Position numbers and translations under genes: made by a program | NCBI GenBank assembly: GCA_963970005.1 | Contig: CAXAMN010018557.1 | Span: forward strand, 237,346-301,345 | Length of the DNA stretch: 64,000 nucleotides | Direction: 5' to 3' | From: Durusdinium trenchii | Lineage: Eukaryota > Sar > Dinophyceae > Suessiales > Symbiodiniaceae | Part shown: piece after piece, positions 12,801 through 23,899 of the stretch | Layout of the letters: each line of letters begins with the position of its first letter | Numbering within the stretch: position 1 is the first letter of the stretch | Notes under the pieces: generated by a model | The model's input: the letters and a program-made list of their open reading frames with translations, nothing else | Database searches by the model: none | What the model was told of the DNA's origin: nothing

Positions 12801-14951
12801 GACGACATGGACCCAACCTCAGCCAACCTCCTGGCTATCAGAATATGCATGCCACGAGTTCAATTGAGATGCCATCTCCAAAACCAATACAATGCTTTGC
12901 TGTTCTGTGGGCTCGTCCAATTAGCTTGTGGATGCTTGTATTGGTTGATCAAAGTATATACAGCAAAAAGGCAGGTTCGGATAGTTCTGGAATTCGGTGG
13001 CGCTACAAGATGGTAAGAAGGTCAAAGGGAATGAAGCGACCAAGCTTTACCGACCGGCACAATACGGATATGGTCAAACATGGTCAAACCTTTTTGAGGT
13101 GTGTGACTGAGGAGCAATGCGTGAAAATGTAACTCTTCTCACCTCTGGTGAAGAAAACCTCTTTGGTGAGCGCTTCCAGCAAAACCTGATTACTCGAAGC
13201 CAACAAAGCACGAACAGTGAAAAGGGCCAACTGCAATTCTTTTAAGATCACTGCTTGCTTCTGCTGCAGCATCTCTGGGCTCCCCAATTCGCTCCAAGTG
13301 AGATTCTACCTATCTAATCCTATCTACCATCATCTACCCATATAATTAAACACATGTTTTTAAAACCATATGTATACCCTTCCTATCCCTTCCTTCTTCC
13401 AGGTGGCACAAGGACGATTTTCTTCACTCCGGACTTCTTCGCAGCGTCCACCAAGGCCTTGGTGCCCAGGTTGTCCACCGCATGGGCCTCTGCGTTCATC
13501 GCGAAGGGGTTCCCCGGCACGAAGCCCGTGGCGATGATCAGTGCGTCGACACCGGTCAATGAGCCGGCCAAGGCGTCCACAGAGTCTTTGGCCACATCCA
13601 ATGACTTCAATTCCTCACCGTTGGCAGTGTTTGATCCTTTGGGTTTATGTAAAAACATCGACTTTGGTTGGATGGTCCGAATCAAACCCATGTTTTATAA
13701 TGTTTTATAGTGAAGGGAATCAGTTGTCAAATTGTCATTCAAAAACATGTGTATATATATATATTGTATATATTGGATATATATATATATATATGTATAT
13801 TTTTAGTGTGTATTGTATTTATATAAATATATATGAAGTACGGTCAAAATTTATTATGATATTATGTGTGGCTGTTGCATCCTCAGATTGGTGAGTGCGC
13901 TATCGTTTTTCAACGTTTTGGAACCTTGGTGACGGGTATCGTTTTTATGTTGTGTGTTTTAAAGAGTCGCCTATTGTTTCCCAGGGTTTGGAGTGTGCCA
14001 GCATATGAATGCGACGCTCTTGTGCAATCGTGATCCTCGCAAATTCTGAACTCACTTCATATCCGATTATATAAGACAAACCCAGACAAACCCCACCAGA
14101 GACAGCAAAAGCAAATGCATCACAGAGAGTTCTCTGCGTTGACTCGTCTTGTAGTCATGAGTCATCAGTGTGATCATAGCGTGCTAGGTTGGAGGCCATT
14201 GCTTCATATTGCTTCTAGGTTGGAGGTCATCGTTGTTCAGTAAGTTATGAGGTTGGAGGCCATGGCTATCTTTGAGTCTGTGAGTACTTGAGTTTTGTTG
14301 ATCCACCTGGACCTGACAAGAACCACTAGCCGAGGGCCGAGGCTCTACCCCTTTGGTGTCCACCGCCTTCACCTCGTCAATCATTGCCCCTCGGATGGCG
14401 ATGGAGGACTTGCTGAGCTCACTCTGGGCCTGCACAAACCAGCTTCACCAAACATCAAATGCAACTCAGAGAGATTGATTTTGGAGATTGGCAATTTCTA
14501 GAGTTTAGCTCTTGACGTCTCTTGACAATTTGAAGTGTCTGCAAGTCCACCCGAACTCGAGGCCACACGATCTGTTACCTTACCACTAACATCTTTTCCG
14601 CAAGCAAGTCTGTAAGAATCACTTCATGCGCTCGAAGCTGTACAAGGCTTTACGGACACCCTTCGTCCAAGCCTTGGAGACATCGCGGACACCGCCCACC
14701 ACTGAGGTCTGCCCATCCTTGGCTAAGCGCTCCACAATCCGGCGCCCAGTCTGCCCAGTGGCCCCGGCCACCAGCACCTTCTGAGGTGCCTGGGCATTCG
14801 CTGGCGAGGCCAAAAGCAAGGCTCCAGTCCAAAGGCTACGGCGAGCCACTGGCACTGGAGGTGCCTTCTCCTCCGGGACGGAGGGGACGAAAGCGAGGGG
14901 TGCAAAGCAAAGACCAAGCAGGAGAAAGACGCCACCGCGGGTCCGCGCCAT
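9847..14951 (-). CDS. plastid-targeted NAD(P)-binding SDR family protein
   Basis: Seven exons: 14951-14660, 13636-13408, 12515-12442, 12159-12087, 10900-10827, 10452-10406 and 9930-9847 (stop TAG). All phases match, giving 873 bases and 290 residues. The leader has a signal peptide (VFLLLGLCFAPLA), an F-V-P motif, then RRSLWTGALLLAS and ANAQA. The Rossmann motif GATGQTGRRIVERL follows at about residue 60. Later come LIIATGFVPGNPFAMNA, VKKIVLV, SSILTNGRGWGQ, YLRASGIDYTIVRPGG and ASNKVVEIIEDE. This is the atypical SDR / NAD(P)H-binding fold, as in the plant plastid protein At2g37660 and Tic62. The substrate is unknown. Intron donors are GT, GC, GC, GA, GC and GA in order; acceptors are AG, in five of six cases followed by G. 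Confidence 0.93.
13747..13838. repeat. TA-rich microsatellite in SDR intron 1
   Basis: Runs of TA dinucleotides lie within the first intron of the SDR gene. Similar TA runs occur at 9333-9352, 17738-17812, 36627-36646, 50455-50552, 57998-58058 and 59187-59228. Confidence 0.85.
14186..14275. repeat. isolated copies of the 21-bp minisatellite unit
   Basis: Three degenerate units (GGTTGGAGGCCATTGCT, GGTTGGAGGTCATCGTT, GGTTGGAGGCCATGGCT) separated by unrelated bases, in the same orientation as the main array. They lie outside the array, in SDR intron 1. Confidence 0.85.
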
Positions 14952-14959
14952 TTGGGCTG

Positions 14960-16475
14960 TCCCACCCTGCTCCCACCTTCTATCTTTGAGCCAACGCTGA
15001 ATATGCAGTGCACGTGTATGTTTAACTTCTTTTACCACAATTGGCCAGCCTCCTTTTTGATCCATTCCCACGTTGCAACACCCGTGGTTGCAACACCCGT
15101 GAGCAATCAGCATGAGCATGGCACCCTACCGCCAACTCCACAAACCTGCTCTGGCATTGAAGCAACACAGCCACTAACCACTGACCGAGGTTGCATTTGG
15201 CTGGCACAGGCGCCTGTACCCGCGGCCGTACTCCAAGAATGGCAAGTGAGCACTTGGAAGAACTGCAGTGGCTCCCCTGTCGCGATAGTCATGTCAAATC
15301 AAAAACTGCTTAGAATCGGACCCGGAAGCAACAGCCACACCATAGAGTTGTAGCTGGTCAACCGGCAGTGTTTCTGGCTCTAAAAAGCTACCTGATGAGA
15401 TACGTCTTGGATGCCTCTTACCTGTTGGATGCCTCATCTCAGCTGGGCAGCACGAAGCATCCCACGATTGAGCATGGGCTGCGGCTATCTACATGTCGTG
15501 GGTTCTGATACTTTGGTCTGTATTTGCGTGTACACAGTCTCCAGCGAGGCACTATGGTCATCAATTGATTGGGGAGCAGCTTTCTTGCTCTACTGGCACC
15601 GAATCCAACCGGACTTCACGTTCAACAGGCACAATGATATTATAGCAGCAAGAAACTCATAAGTTTAAGTTTGCAGTACGGCGCACTGTCCAACCGAGGC
15701 AAGTGGAGAGATCACAAGTTGTGCAACAACTCAGTTCTTGAGTCTTGTGATTACCCCTTTCAACTATCGCAAATCCCAAGAATTCCACCGACGATGGCAT
15801 GACACGTGCTTTCTGACCTTCTACGTTTCGAGTTATACAGATCAAGAACATACACCAACGACGATCAACCCCAATCTGCTTGACCATTTTCTGAACTGTG
15901 GAGGAGACGAATTCCACTAAACCCTGCAGAACCCACCGTTCGAAACTGCAGGAACAAAATCCACACCTGATCTCGATGAGGTCAGCAGCAATGGTGATGC
16001 TCTGTGAGGCCGGAAGATAGTTGCAAGCCCAGTGGCAATTCCTTGAAAATGTGTTGGATTGAGGAACTAGAACGACAAACGAGTCGTGGATGCCTTTCCA
16101 TGAGAGAGGCTTACTTTTAAGGGAGAGGATTTGATCAGCTTGGTCTCAATGACCTGGACAGGCCTGATTAATGCTATGTGTCACAAATAGACCAGAATAT
16201 CCGTGTCACAAGGCCATGTGGCTACACAACTGCTGCAACCCTTGAGACACCACCTGAATAAATCCATCATCTAAACTTGCCAAACTGCCACCCTTCCCTA
16301 AGTGGTCAGTAGATGCAAACAATATTGAAAAAATAAGCAGTGGACGTGCCCATAGTCTGGATTGTCTGGAAGGTTTCACCGATGAAGATGTGGTGTTCCT
16401 CTGTGATCAGCACAAGCCGATCAATCAACGAAAAATAGTGAACACACAAAAGCTTGGCCTGCAGCCACACTCAAA
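14960..16475. other. upstream region of the SDR gene, no sure gene
   Basis: This is the probable promoter side of the SDR gene. A GC-rich patch at 15185-15250 is open on both strands and may be an exon, but the strand could not be decided. The rest shows nothing convincing. Confidence 0.4.
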
Positions 16476-16481
16476 CCACAG

Positions 16482-16983
16482 CATGAAACAAACACCTGGT
16501 GGTCCATGGTGGACCCTGCACAAGGAGCAGGTGGCAGAACAGGTGGCATTATGTCCAGTCTTGACAACATTCTTGACAAAGGGAAAGGTAAATGACTATA
16601 CAATAAAACCTGCAACAAAGACCCATATGTCGCTGCAGGTACCCTACAAAGAAGGGAAGACTAACTAACCCAACTTGTCTTCAAAGTTTTCTCAGATCGA
16701 GCACGCCGAATTCAGGGTCCAGCCGACATCCGTCAAGTACAATGTGAATTGCAAATTTATCAGGGTCGAAGTCCACGATCATCTGCCCTGGAGGTTTGGG
16801 ATGCAACTGCGAGAGAAGGCGGAAGGAGGATTGCCTGGATCAACGCCCCCCTCCGAGGTTGCAGAAATGATTGTGCTTGATTCTTCCCGCAACAAAGCCA
16901 AGACTCTCTTTCTCACAGGCGCTTCCCGATTCCGCACACCGATTACCACCATCGCTTGGAAGAAGGTGCAGTATTGTTCCTGA
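16482..16983 (+). CDS. unknown protein, last two exons
   Basis: Exon 16482-16587 reads TNTWWSMVDPAQGAGGR and IMSSLDNILDKGK between a clean CAG acceptor and a GTAAATG donor. The next exon starts near 16692. Two frames look coding there. The one with the stronger G/C third-position bias (CKFIRVEVHDHLPWRFGM, then EVAEMIVLDSSRNK) ends at TGA 16981-16983. The other fits the splice phase better but ends earlier. The exon pair is well supported, the frame of the second is not. A coding-like frame also continues to 17119. Family unknown. Confidence 0.45.
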
Positions 16984-17197
16984 GCAGGACAGCGAAACGA
17001 CTACCAGAGTTTTCCCAATACATTTTTTTCAAAAGCGCATCCTCGACTGTACTCAGTCCCTCAAATCAAGAGCAAGGAGAATGGGGCTGAATGACCACGT
17101 GCTGCTTCATCTGCCGTGACCTCTACCGTGTTTTCTTGCAGGCTTTGCTCCCGAATTCAAACTATATAATAACTTCACGGATACATTGATCATATTC

Positions 17198-18880
17198 TCA
17201 AAAGTGGAATTCTGTCTCGCTTGAGCATCGAGTTCTAGCTTCAAGAAAGCCAATCACACCACACCCTGATGACATTTCTCCAGATGTCGAAGGTATGACA
17301 TATCTCCAGACAATTATGATGACTCACCAAGTCTATAAATAATGTTTGCGTGAAGGAACATGGGCATTGTGATGAAGGCGTTTCAAGATGTTTGAACCTG
17401 TGGGTTTCACCCGGCCAAACATCGTCTTGGAGATGGCCCATGCGACTCATGGGAAAAGAACGTCGTGTAGTTACGGTCAGCTGTCGAGACGCCTTTCATG
17501 GTGCCAGGCCAAGGTTGTAAAACCTGCAGGTTAAGTCTTGAGACGACGTGGACATGAACTCTCAAGTGTGCTGTGCCACTGTTCCCAGCTGCAAAATACC
17601 GGACGTTCCATGTTACCCTGGAGGCCCTTTCGTTTCCAACCAGAAGCCCAGTTTCACCAAGGGCAGGGAGGCTGTACACCCTATACTGGATTCCTAGAAG
17701 TTAGGCATTCATAGAAAAGGCCAACAAATGAATGTCTATATATTATATATATATGTAACTATAGAACTATATAATACTATATAGATCTATATAGTAATAT
17801 AGTATAGTATAACCTTGCTGTGAAATATTGTGAAGAATAAGTTATAGTAAATCAGCAAAACACGGGCCAATTGCTTCAAACAGTTGAAGAATGTACAGTA
17901 ATTAGTGGGGAGGCTCTTCAACCTAAAGAGTGGCTCAAGTCAAAGCACAGAAGCAGCTTCTACCCGTAGCTCTTGAGCTCTTGGCATTTGAAACCCTTCA
18001 ACGAAAGCTCTCGGCCAGTAACTCCCACCGCCGGCCTCCGAAAAATAGAGCTCCAAACCAGCTCCCGGACGATCTTGGTCAAATGAGGGCACTGGGCCAC
18101 CGTGTCCTGGGTGGCAATCCTACGGTCATAGTAACCATGGGGTCTTACAAGCAGTGTATGCTGAAGGCTGCAATCATCTTCGGACTAATAAAGCATGGGC
18201 TCACCTCAATCGATCTTTGAGGTTTGAGCAAGCACGTGACTGAAAGAAGAGCTTGCAGTCTAAAAGCCCAAGTCAGTGGAGCCTGCTAGGAAACACGTCC
18301 AGAAAATGCATTAGGTTCGATCTCATTCCTTACCTTCGTGGTTATAATTGTTATTTTCCAATGGTTTGAACCCCGCAATCCACCCACCCTCACATCTGAG
18401 AAGCCATTGATGGTGGCAAGCAGGAGCTGCGGGGGAATCAAGTCCCTACGCAAATCCACTTTGTAGGTGGCCTCCACACCCTCGCACAAATTGCCCACCT
18501 TGGAGGACAGTTTAGCAAATCCATCGAATCGTCGATGCTTAGCGGCTCTTCGAAGGTAAACGTTAGATTCATCTAGAATCTAGATTGAGAAGACATGTCC
18601 TAACGTTTGGTTGTGGGAAGGCATGACTATTGATCACCCAAACAAGCAATAGCAAAGGCGGGCAAGGAACTGAATCCTCGATGAAGCCTGGTTGCACTGT
18701 CAATCTGTATTCAACTCCTGGTGCAAGAACAGCCGGACGAAAATTGGTCCTAACATGAGACCTTTCTGGCCTGTCCTGCATGTTTTGACCGAGTTCTACT
18801 CATTCGATATTTACCTCTAGGTGCAGCTTAACAAGCCTGATGGCTCTAGCACATCCAAATGTCACGTGGGTGCCGATGCC
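17198..18880 (-). CDS. unknown beta-rich protein, possibly ASH/MSP-like
   Basis: Six minus-strand exons join in phase: 18880-18815, 18775-18638, 18579-18394, 18106-17995, 17693-17411 and 17303-17198 (stop TGA), coding about 290 residues. The N-terminal part, THVTFGCARAIRLVKLHLE followed by FRPAVLAPGVEYRLTVQ, has the pattern of an immunoglobulin-like ASH/MSP repeat as in flagellar proteins; this is weak similarity from memory. Further on are LCEGVEATYKVDLRRDL and VYSLPALGETGLLVGNE. Two introns are very short (39 and 58 bases). A further upstream exon may start at 19133 (ILVPGNGRFERPEQ). The gene ends tail to tail with the plus-strand exons ending at 16983. Confidence 0.55.
17738..17812. repeat. 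TA-rich repeat
   Basis: Imperfect TATA runs inside the proposed intron between exons 18106-17995 and 17693-17411. Confidence 0.8.
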
Positions 18881-18969
18881 CTGAACACAGCAAAGTTATT
18901 CGATCCGCAAGGCCCATGGGCGCCAAAGCACGACAAAGTCACAAAAATGAAGCAGCAATCCATTAGAGG

Positions 18970-19062
18970 AACAAGGACGCTACTAGGGGCTCCTGGCCTT
19001 ACTACTAGGAGCAAGGACGCTCTACTAGGAGCAAGAAGCTACTAGTAACAAGGACGCTATTG
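18970..19062. repeat. interspersed CTACTAG repeat cluster
   Basis: Several copies of AGGACGCTACTAGGGGCTCC-type units (GCTACTAG, ACTACTAGGAGC, AAGAAGCTACTAGTAAC). The same family occurs at 5154-5193, 20635-20665, 24645-24690, 28379-28930, 35190-35270, 49410-49496 and 58608-58640. Confidence 0.85.
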
Positions 19063-19944
19063 AATGGGTGCAGCTCTGGCTAGATTTGTTTGTTCTGGCC
19101 GCTCAAAGCGTCCGTTCCCGGGCACTAAAATTTCTGCAAGATCCATTTGGCTCGGTCTGTCCTGTTGGCCCGTCTTATCATAATTGGTTCGTCTGTTCGA
19201 TCCTTTTTCCAAGCACGTCTATAAAAGTGGAGCCAATGTTCTCTAGGTTGCCCTTCCTTTGCCTATAGGATAACCTTCCGCTGACTGGGGAACATATGTG
19301 ACCTGTTGTAGCGGATCCAAATCTGGAGATAAGCATGTGCCCAAACAGTGCAAAACGTCTATATATTTAGAAGAAGATCCAAAAACAGTTTCACATCTCG
19401 ACCAGCTTGTCCAGAGAAGCCACTCTTAGCGCACATATGCAATTATATTTCTCATTTCACGAATGTTGCTTCCAATCCTGGTATTGATCTTATCCTTCAA
19501 GGTTGGAACGCAAAACGTTGCTACTCCAAGTATAGCCTGGGTCAAGTGCACAATTTCCAGTCTATAGATCAGTTTGGATTGAACTACAGCGTGGTAGACA
19601 CGTAGTTTCCAACCCACAGTGCAGTTTGCAGTTTTCCAAAATGGTTTCAGTTGGCCACATTAGCAAAGTCTGTCAGTAGAATCATATGACCGATTTCCTG
19701 CCGTATATTGAGGGATTATGTCTAAGGTAGGTTATCTCGGAATATCTATTCAGCCTAGTCCCATCAGCAAATCTAACTATATACATGTTCCCATTCACAA
19801 CAATACATGAGCATGTTTCCCTGTCTAAACGCTTTCTGCTGTCCAGAGCACTCTACTATTTGCAGCATTTGTGCTAGTTGACTCATCGCTAAAACAACAT
19901 ATGGCTATGATTTATTGTGTTATTCCCGACCGTTGCTGCTTTGT

Positions 19945-20395
19945 CGACTATCTTCCAAATTTGTCTTCCACTAAAAAACAGGGTTTGCGCCCTTGCAGGC
20001 GCTGTTGAATCAAAATCATATAGAGAGCTTGTAAATGATGTAAAATGAGATCAACAAAGAAACCGGTCTGCAAGAACAGGGTTCGTCTGGATCTCCTTTC
20101 TTGTAAATAGGGACTACCCACGCGGGCTTGATTGCTCCACCAAGAGTTTAACAGACTCAGGAACCACGGTCGGCGAGGGTTCGTCCAAGATAATAGTTCC
20201 ATAAAACATGGTCGTCAAGTCCTGGTTGATCATGGTGAACGGTGCATTCTCAAACAAATGTCTGAGAAATTAAATCCTGTCTGTTTGCTCGACTGGAACG
20301 TTGTCTTCGTTGGTCCAATATTTGTCCTGGAGACACTGAAGACCAGTTGCGATCGCTTCAGCCCTGCCTTTTGGTGCCACAAACTGCCCCCAGTT
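19945..20395 (-). pseudogene. degenerate LINE-type reverse transcriptase fragment
   Basis: At about 20120-20010 the minus strand encodes WVVPIYKKGDPDEPCSCRP and VSLL, close to the motif found at the start of reverse transcriptase domains in non-LTR retrotransposons (KKGDP...NYRPISLL). A second frame carries ILIQQRLQ and EDKFGR, which match the next RT segment. At least two frameshifts separate them. Upstream (20390-20140) is a coding-like frame with an internal TAA (FVAPKGRAEAIATGLQ, then LFENAPFTMINQDL), which may be part of the same element or another exon. No intact ORF and no poly-A tail were seen. Confidence 0.6.
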
Positions 20396-21114
20396 TTTTG
20401 TGTGAAACAACAACAACAACAAGGACGGTCGAAACAACAACTATGATCGACAGCAATGCGCTTGGATGACTCACCTGCTTGGGATACAAGTTCAGCACAG
20501 CCTGTGATCTCACCGAACTCACCCCACTCTCACCCAGCCTGGAAGCAAGTAGCGGCCAGGATCTACCTGTGGCTCGACACGAGGACTGCACAACGTGTGT
20601 TTTTTTTTCTTTAGCCGCGAGAAAAAAAAGGTAGCTAGTAGCTTAAGTTAGCTGCTAGTAGCTGGACGCAGGATAGCTCACGCTTCTTCAAGTGCTCGCA
20701 CTTATCATTTGGTTCCTAGATGCTCAGGCAAACTTAAGATGAAGAAGATTTAAGATGTCAATGTACAAAGGGCTAAGTTAGCTCCATGAGTTCATTTCTA
20801 CTCCTGGCTCATCCTGACTCACCATAGTCTCTCGTTGTTTCCCGTGTTCTCTCATGTTGCTTCTCCCTCCTTTTGGACATTGATTCGTCATGCTGGTTCC
20901 GGTATCTTGCTTTAAATAAGTCTTCAAATGGATCTTGTTCACTCTGCCCAGTCTTAAATAAGGTGTTGCATGTATATACCTTTGTTGCTGAAGTGCATTC
21001 AATGTCAATGCACACCCTATTGAAATACGTAGATTCAACATGATTCTTTTTTCCACACATCTCTGTGTGGGGTTCTAGTTTTGTTGGCTGGCATCCCGCC
21101 CGCATCCGCCGGTC

Positions 21115-21345
21115 CTTCCTTCCTTCCGTCCTCCTCGCCCCCTCCTCCGTCGCTCAGGCTCCATTCACTCACTCACTCACTCACTCATGCACTCACTCAC
21201 TGACACAACACAAGATCTCACCACTCACTCACTCACTCACTCACTCACTCACTCACTCACTCCACACTCACACTCCCAGGCGTCTGCAGAGACTTCGTCA
21301 CTCACTCACTCACTCATTCACACCACTCACTCCATCACTGACGAG
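21115..21345. repeat. ACTC microsatellite block
   Basis: CTTCC runs are followed by long CACT tetranucleotide tracts, broken by short unique pieces. They begin a pyrimidine-rich plus strand that extends to 22.4 kb. Confidence 0.95.
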
Positions 21346-21950
21346 ACTGCAGAAGGGCCTGCAGTGACTGCAGAAGGGTGCGGCGCGCGGGGTCGCCGCT
21401 GGGCCGGCTCTCTCCGCAGTGTCCAGAGACTGCAGACGGGCCTGCGGCGCGCGTGGTCGCCGCTGGGCCGGCTCTCTCCGCAGTGTCCAGAGACTGCAGC
21501 AGGGCCTGCGGCGCAGAAGGCCGCAGTGTCCAGAGACTGCAGAAGGGNNNNNNNNNNGCAGAAGGGCCTGCAGTGTCCAGAGACTGCAGAAGGGCCTGCG
21601 GCGCGCGTGGTCGCCGCTGGGCCGGCTCTCTCCACAGTGTCCAGAGACTGCAGAAGGGTCTGCGGCGCGCGTGGTCGCCGCTGGGCCGGCTCTCTCCGCA
21701 GTGTCCAGAGACTATAGCAACGGCTCTCTCCAGAGCCTCTAGAAGGGGCTGCGGCGCGCGGAGTCGCCGCTGGGCCCCCCTGCGGTCGTGTGCGCTACTG
21801 CCATTGTGATTTGCATAGCAACGGCTCTCTCCAGAGCCTCTAGAAGGGGCTGCGGCGCGCGGAGTCGCCGCTCGCGGTCGTGTGCGCTACTGCCATTGTG
21901 ATTTGCATAGCAACGGCTCTCTCCAGAGCCTCTAGAAGGACCTTCCTTCC
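21345..21950. repeat. 64-bp GC-rich minisatellite with assembly gap
   Basis: Tandem copies of a 64-base unit (CTGGGCCGGCTCTCTCCGCA core, CAGAGACTGCAGAAGGG edge), some truncated. They are followed by two copies of a related unit of about 110-120 bases with CAACGGCTCTCTCCAGAGCC. Ten N bases at 21548-21557 mark a gap inside the array, so copy number is unknown. The long open frames here are products of the repeat. Confidence 0.95.
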
Positions 21951-22440
21951 CTCCGTCCTCCTCGCCCCCTCCTCACTCACTCACTCACTCACTCACTCAC
22001 TCACTCACGACCTCACTCACTCACTCCATCACTCACTCACTCACTCACTCACTCACGACCTCACTCACTCCCTCCATCACTCACTCACTCACTCCACTCC
22101 ACTCCACTCCACTCCACTCCACTCCACTCCACTCCACTCCACTCCCCTCCCCTCCCCTCCTCCACTCCACTCCACTCACTCACTCACTCACTCACTCACT
22201 CACTCACTCCACTCACTCCACTCACTCCACTCCCTCCACTCACTCCACTCACCCCATCACTCCACTCCACTCCACTCCACTCCACTCCACTCCACTCCAC
22301 TCCACTCCACTCCACTCCACTCCACTCCACTCCACTCCACTCCACTCCACTCCACTCACTCACTCACTCCACTCACTCCATCACTCCACTCACTCACTCC
22401 ACTCACTCACTCCACTCACTCACTCCACTTTACATCCTGC
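21950..22440. repeat. CTCA and CCACT microsatellites
   Basis: Tracts of the tetramer CTCA alternate with long runs of the pentamer CCACT (22090-22145 and 22258-22355). The whole block is almost free of G on the plus strand. A 187-residue open frame across it is low complexity and not a gene. Confidence 0.97.
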
Positions 22441-22568
22441 TAGCACTGCCCGCCGTGGTCGGGATAAGACCACTTGATAGCTTTGATGGTCGTTTCGAGT
22501 GTGTTACGTTTTGAAGGTCTCATGCGGATCTGATCGCAAAATCCAGAGCCTCCAAACTTCTCTCTCCG

Positions 22569-22571
22569 CCT

Positions 22572-22621
<50 letters not shown>

Positions 22622-22722
22622 CCTCTCATCCTTGTTCATCACATCATCAGACACTTTATCACACACCCACACACACACACACACGCACGCCATCTTACCA
22701 CACACACACACACGCACACCTC
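22569..22722. repeat. CT and CA dinucleotide repeats
   Basis: A CT run (22569-22619) and CA runs (22668-22714), continuing the pyrimidine-rich strand. Confidence 0.95.
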
Positions 22723-22829
22723 CTCCCTCCCCTCCTTCTCATCCTCGTCCATCACATCATCACTTATACTACACGTCTTAGCACAACCGCCTCATATACC
22801 TTCTCTCCTCACACTTCGTTCTTGACTTT

Positions 22830-23340
22830 TCATCTCACTACTCCGTCTTCCATGTGATGTTCATATACAATTGAAATTTGTAAAACTTATCATGTGGGGT
22901 TATCCGGTCCTTTTATTTTTGTGCAATAGCATCAGAGAAATATACCCCCTGAACCACGGGGAGGTTGTGCAATTTGAGAGGGCCAGAGCTTCATCATAAT
23001 CATACAATATGACAATGGATGTGATCACGGGCGGCTTTGGCAGACGCCGACCGCGATAATAGTCTTTTCATATGTTGTGGGCCTACATGGTCGTACCGGC
23101 CACATCCAGTGCAATGTAATGGAGACAAACAACGCCTTGACGAATGGAATTCAAGCAACTACTGTAGGTTTCTTGACTTGAATGGAATTTGGTTGCCCCA
23201 CAACATACATACAGCTTTTCCCATATCAGGTTTGTGCAACCTCCACTTGCGCTGGCAATCCAATATTAACTGAAAGTCCTAGCACCATCACTGCCTGTGC
23301 AGTAATCCCAAGGATTTGACGCGTGCACCATCACTACAAA
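22830..23340. other. no gene recognised
   Basis: AT-rich sequence after the microsatellite block. An open frame at 23037-23273 has no clear coding signature. Confidence 0.4.
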
Positions 23341-23345
23341 GACAG

Positions 23346-23480
23346 AAGCCCCATCCTGACCTGGATCATGCTTCGCATGTGTCCTCCCTGCTCAAAGTGG
23401 TGCACCATTGCTCTGAGATTCACCAGAACCTCGCTCCTGTGCGGGAAGAGCGCCTAAGACTAAGACTTAAACTATCTTAA
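23346..23480 (+). CDS. unknown protein, terminal exon
   Basis: Starts after a CAG acceptor at 23343-23345. It reads KPHPDLDHASHVSSLLKV and IHQNLAPVREERLRLRLK and ends with TAA at 23478-23480 (44 codons). It is coding-like by composition and codon bias. Upstream exons were not identified. Family unknown. Confidence 0.45.
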   Translation, partial: KPHPDLDHASHVSSLLKVVHHCSEIHQNLAPVREERLRLRLKLS

Positions 23481-23693
23481 AATTCCTTTGCACTTTACAC
23501 AGCAAAAATAAACGTACGAGCCCCTCCACGCGGCAAAGGATGCTTTAGTAGGTCATCTGTCCGCGCAAGATGCTTTCACAGGCTGTTAAAGTGTTCTGAA
23601 CTCTACCTACGTCTGGTTCTTCCGAACTATTACTTGTCCAAGAACCCTCTACGACGTACGAAACTAGAAATGTCACACGTGTCCGGTTTCAAC

Positions 23694-23798
23694 TCAACGA
23701 AAGTGTCTTTGGATTTTATGGAGCAAACGACAATTGGCTGAAAGAACCTCAGAGAGACAATTCAAAGTCTTGGGCCCCAATTCAATTGGGTCCATGTG
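23694..23798 (-). CDS. unknown protein, candidate terminal exon
   Basis: A 34-codon frame after an AAG acceptor: HMDPIELGPKTLNCLSEVL and so on to TGA at 23694-23696. Moderate coding signal only. Confidence 0.3.
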   Translation of the reverse strand, partial: HMDPIELGPKTLNCLSEVLSANCRLLHKIQRHFR

Positions 23799-23899
23799 CT
23801 TCAATTTCAGGCAAAAAAGGCAAGAAGAAACATGTGTTGCATCATGCATGTCCGGCCAACACACACCACTCAGCCCACCTGCCACACGTCAGCCCACAG

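Noticed and set aside
21880..22443. 187-codon frame and other frames in 21.2-22.4 kb
   Set aside because: Pure microsatellite and minisatellite translation.
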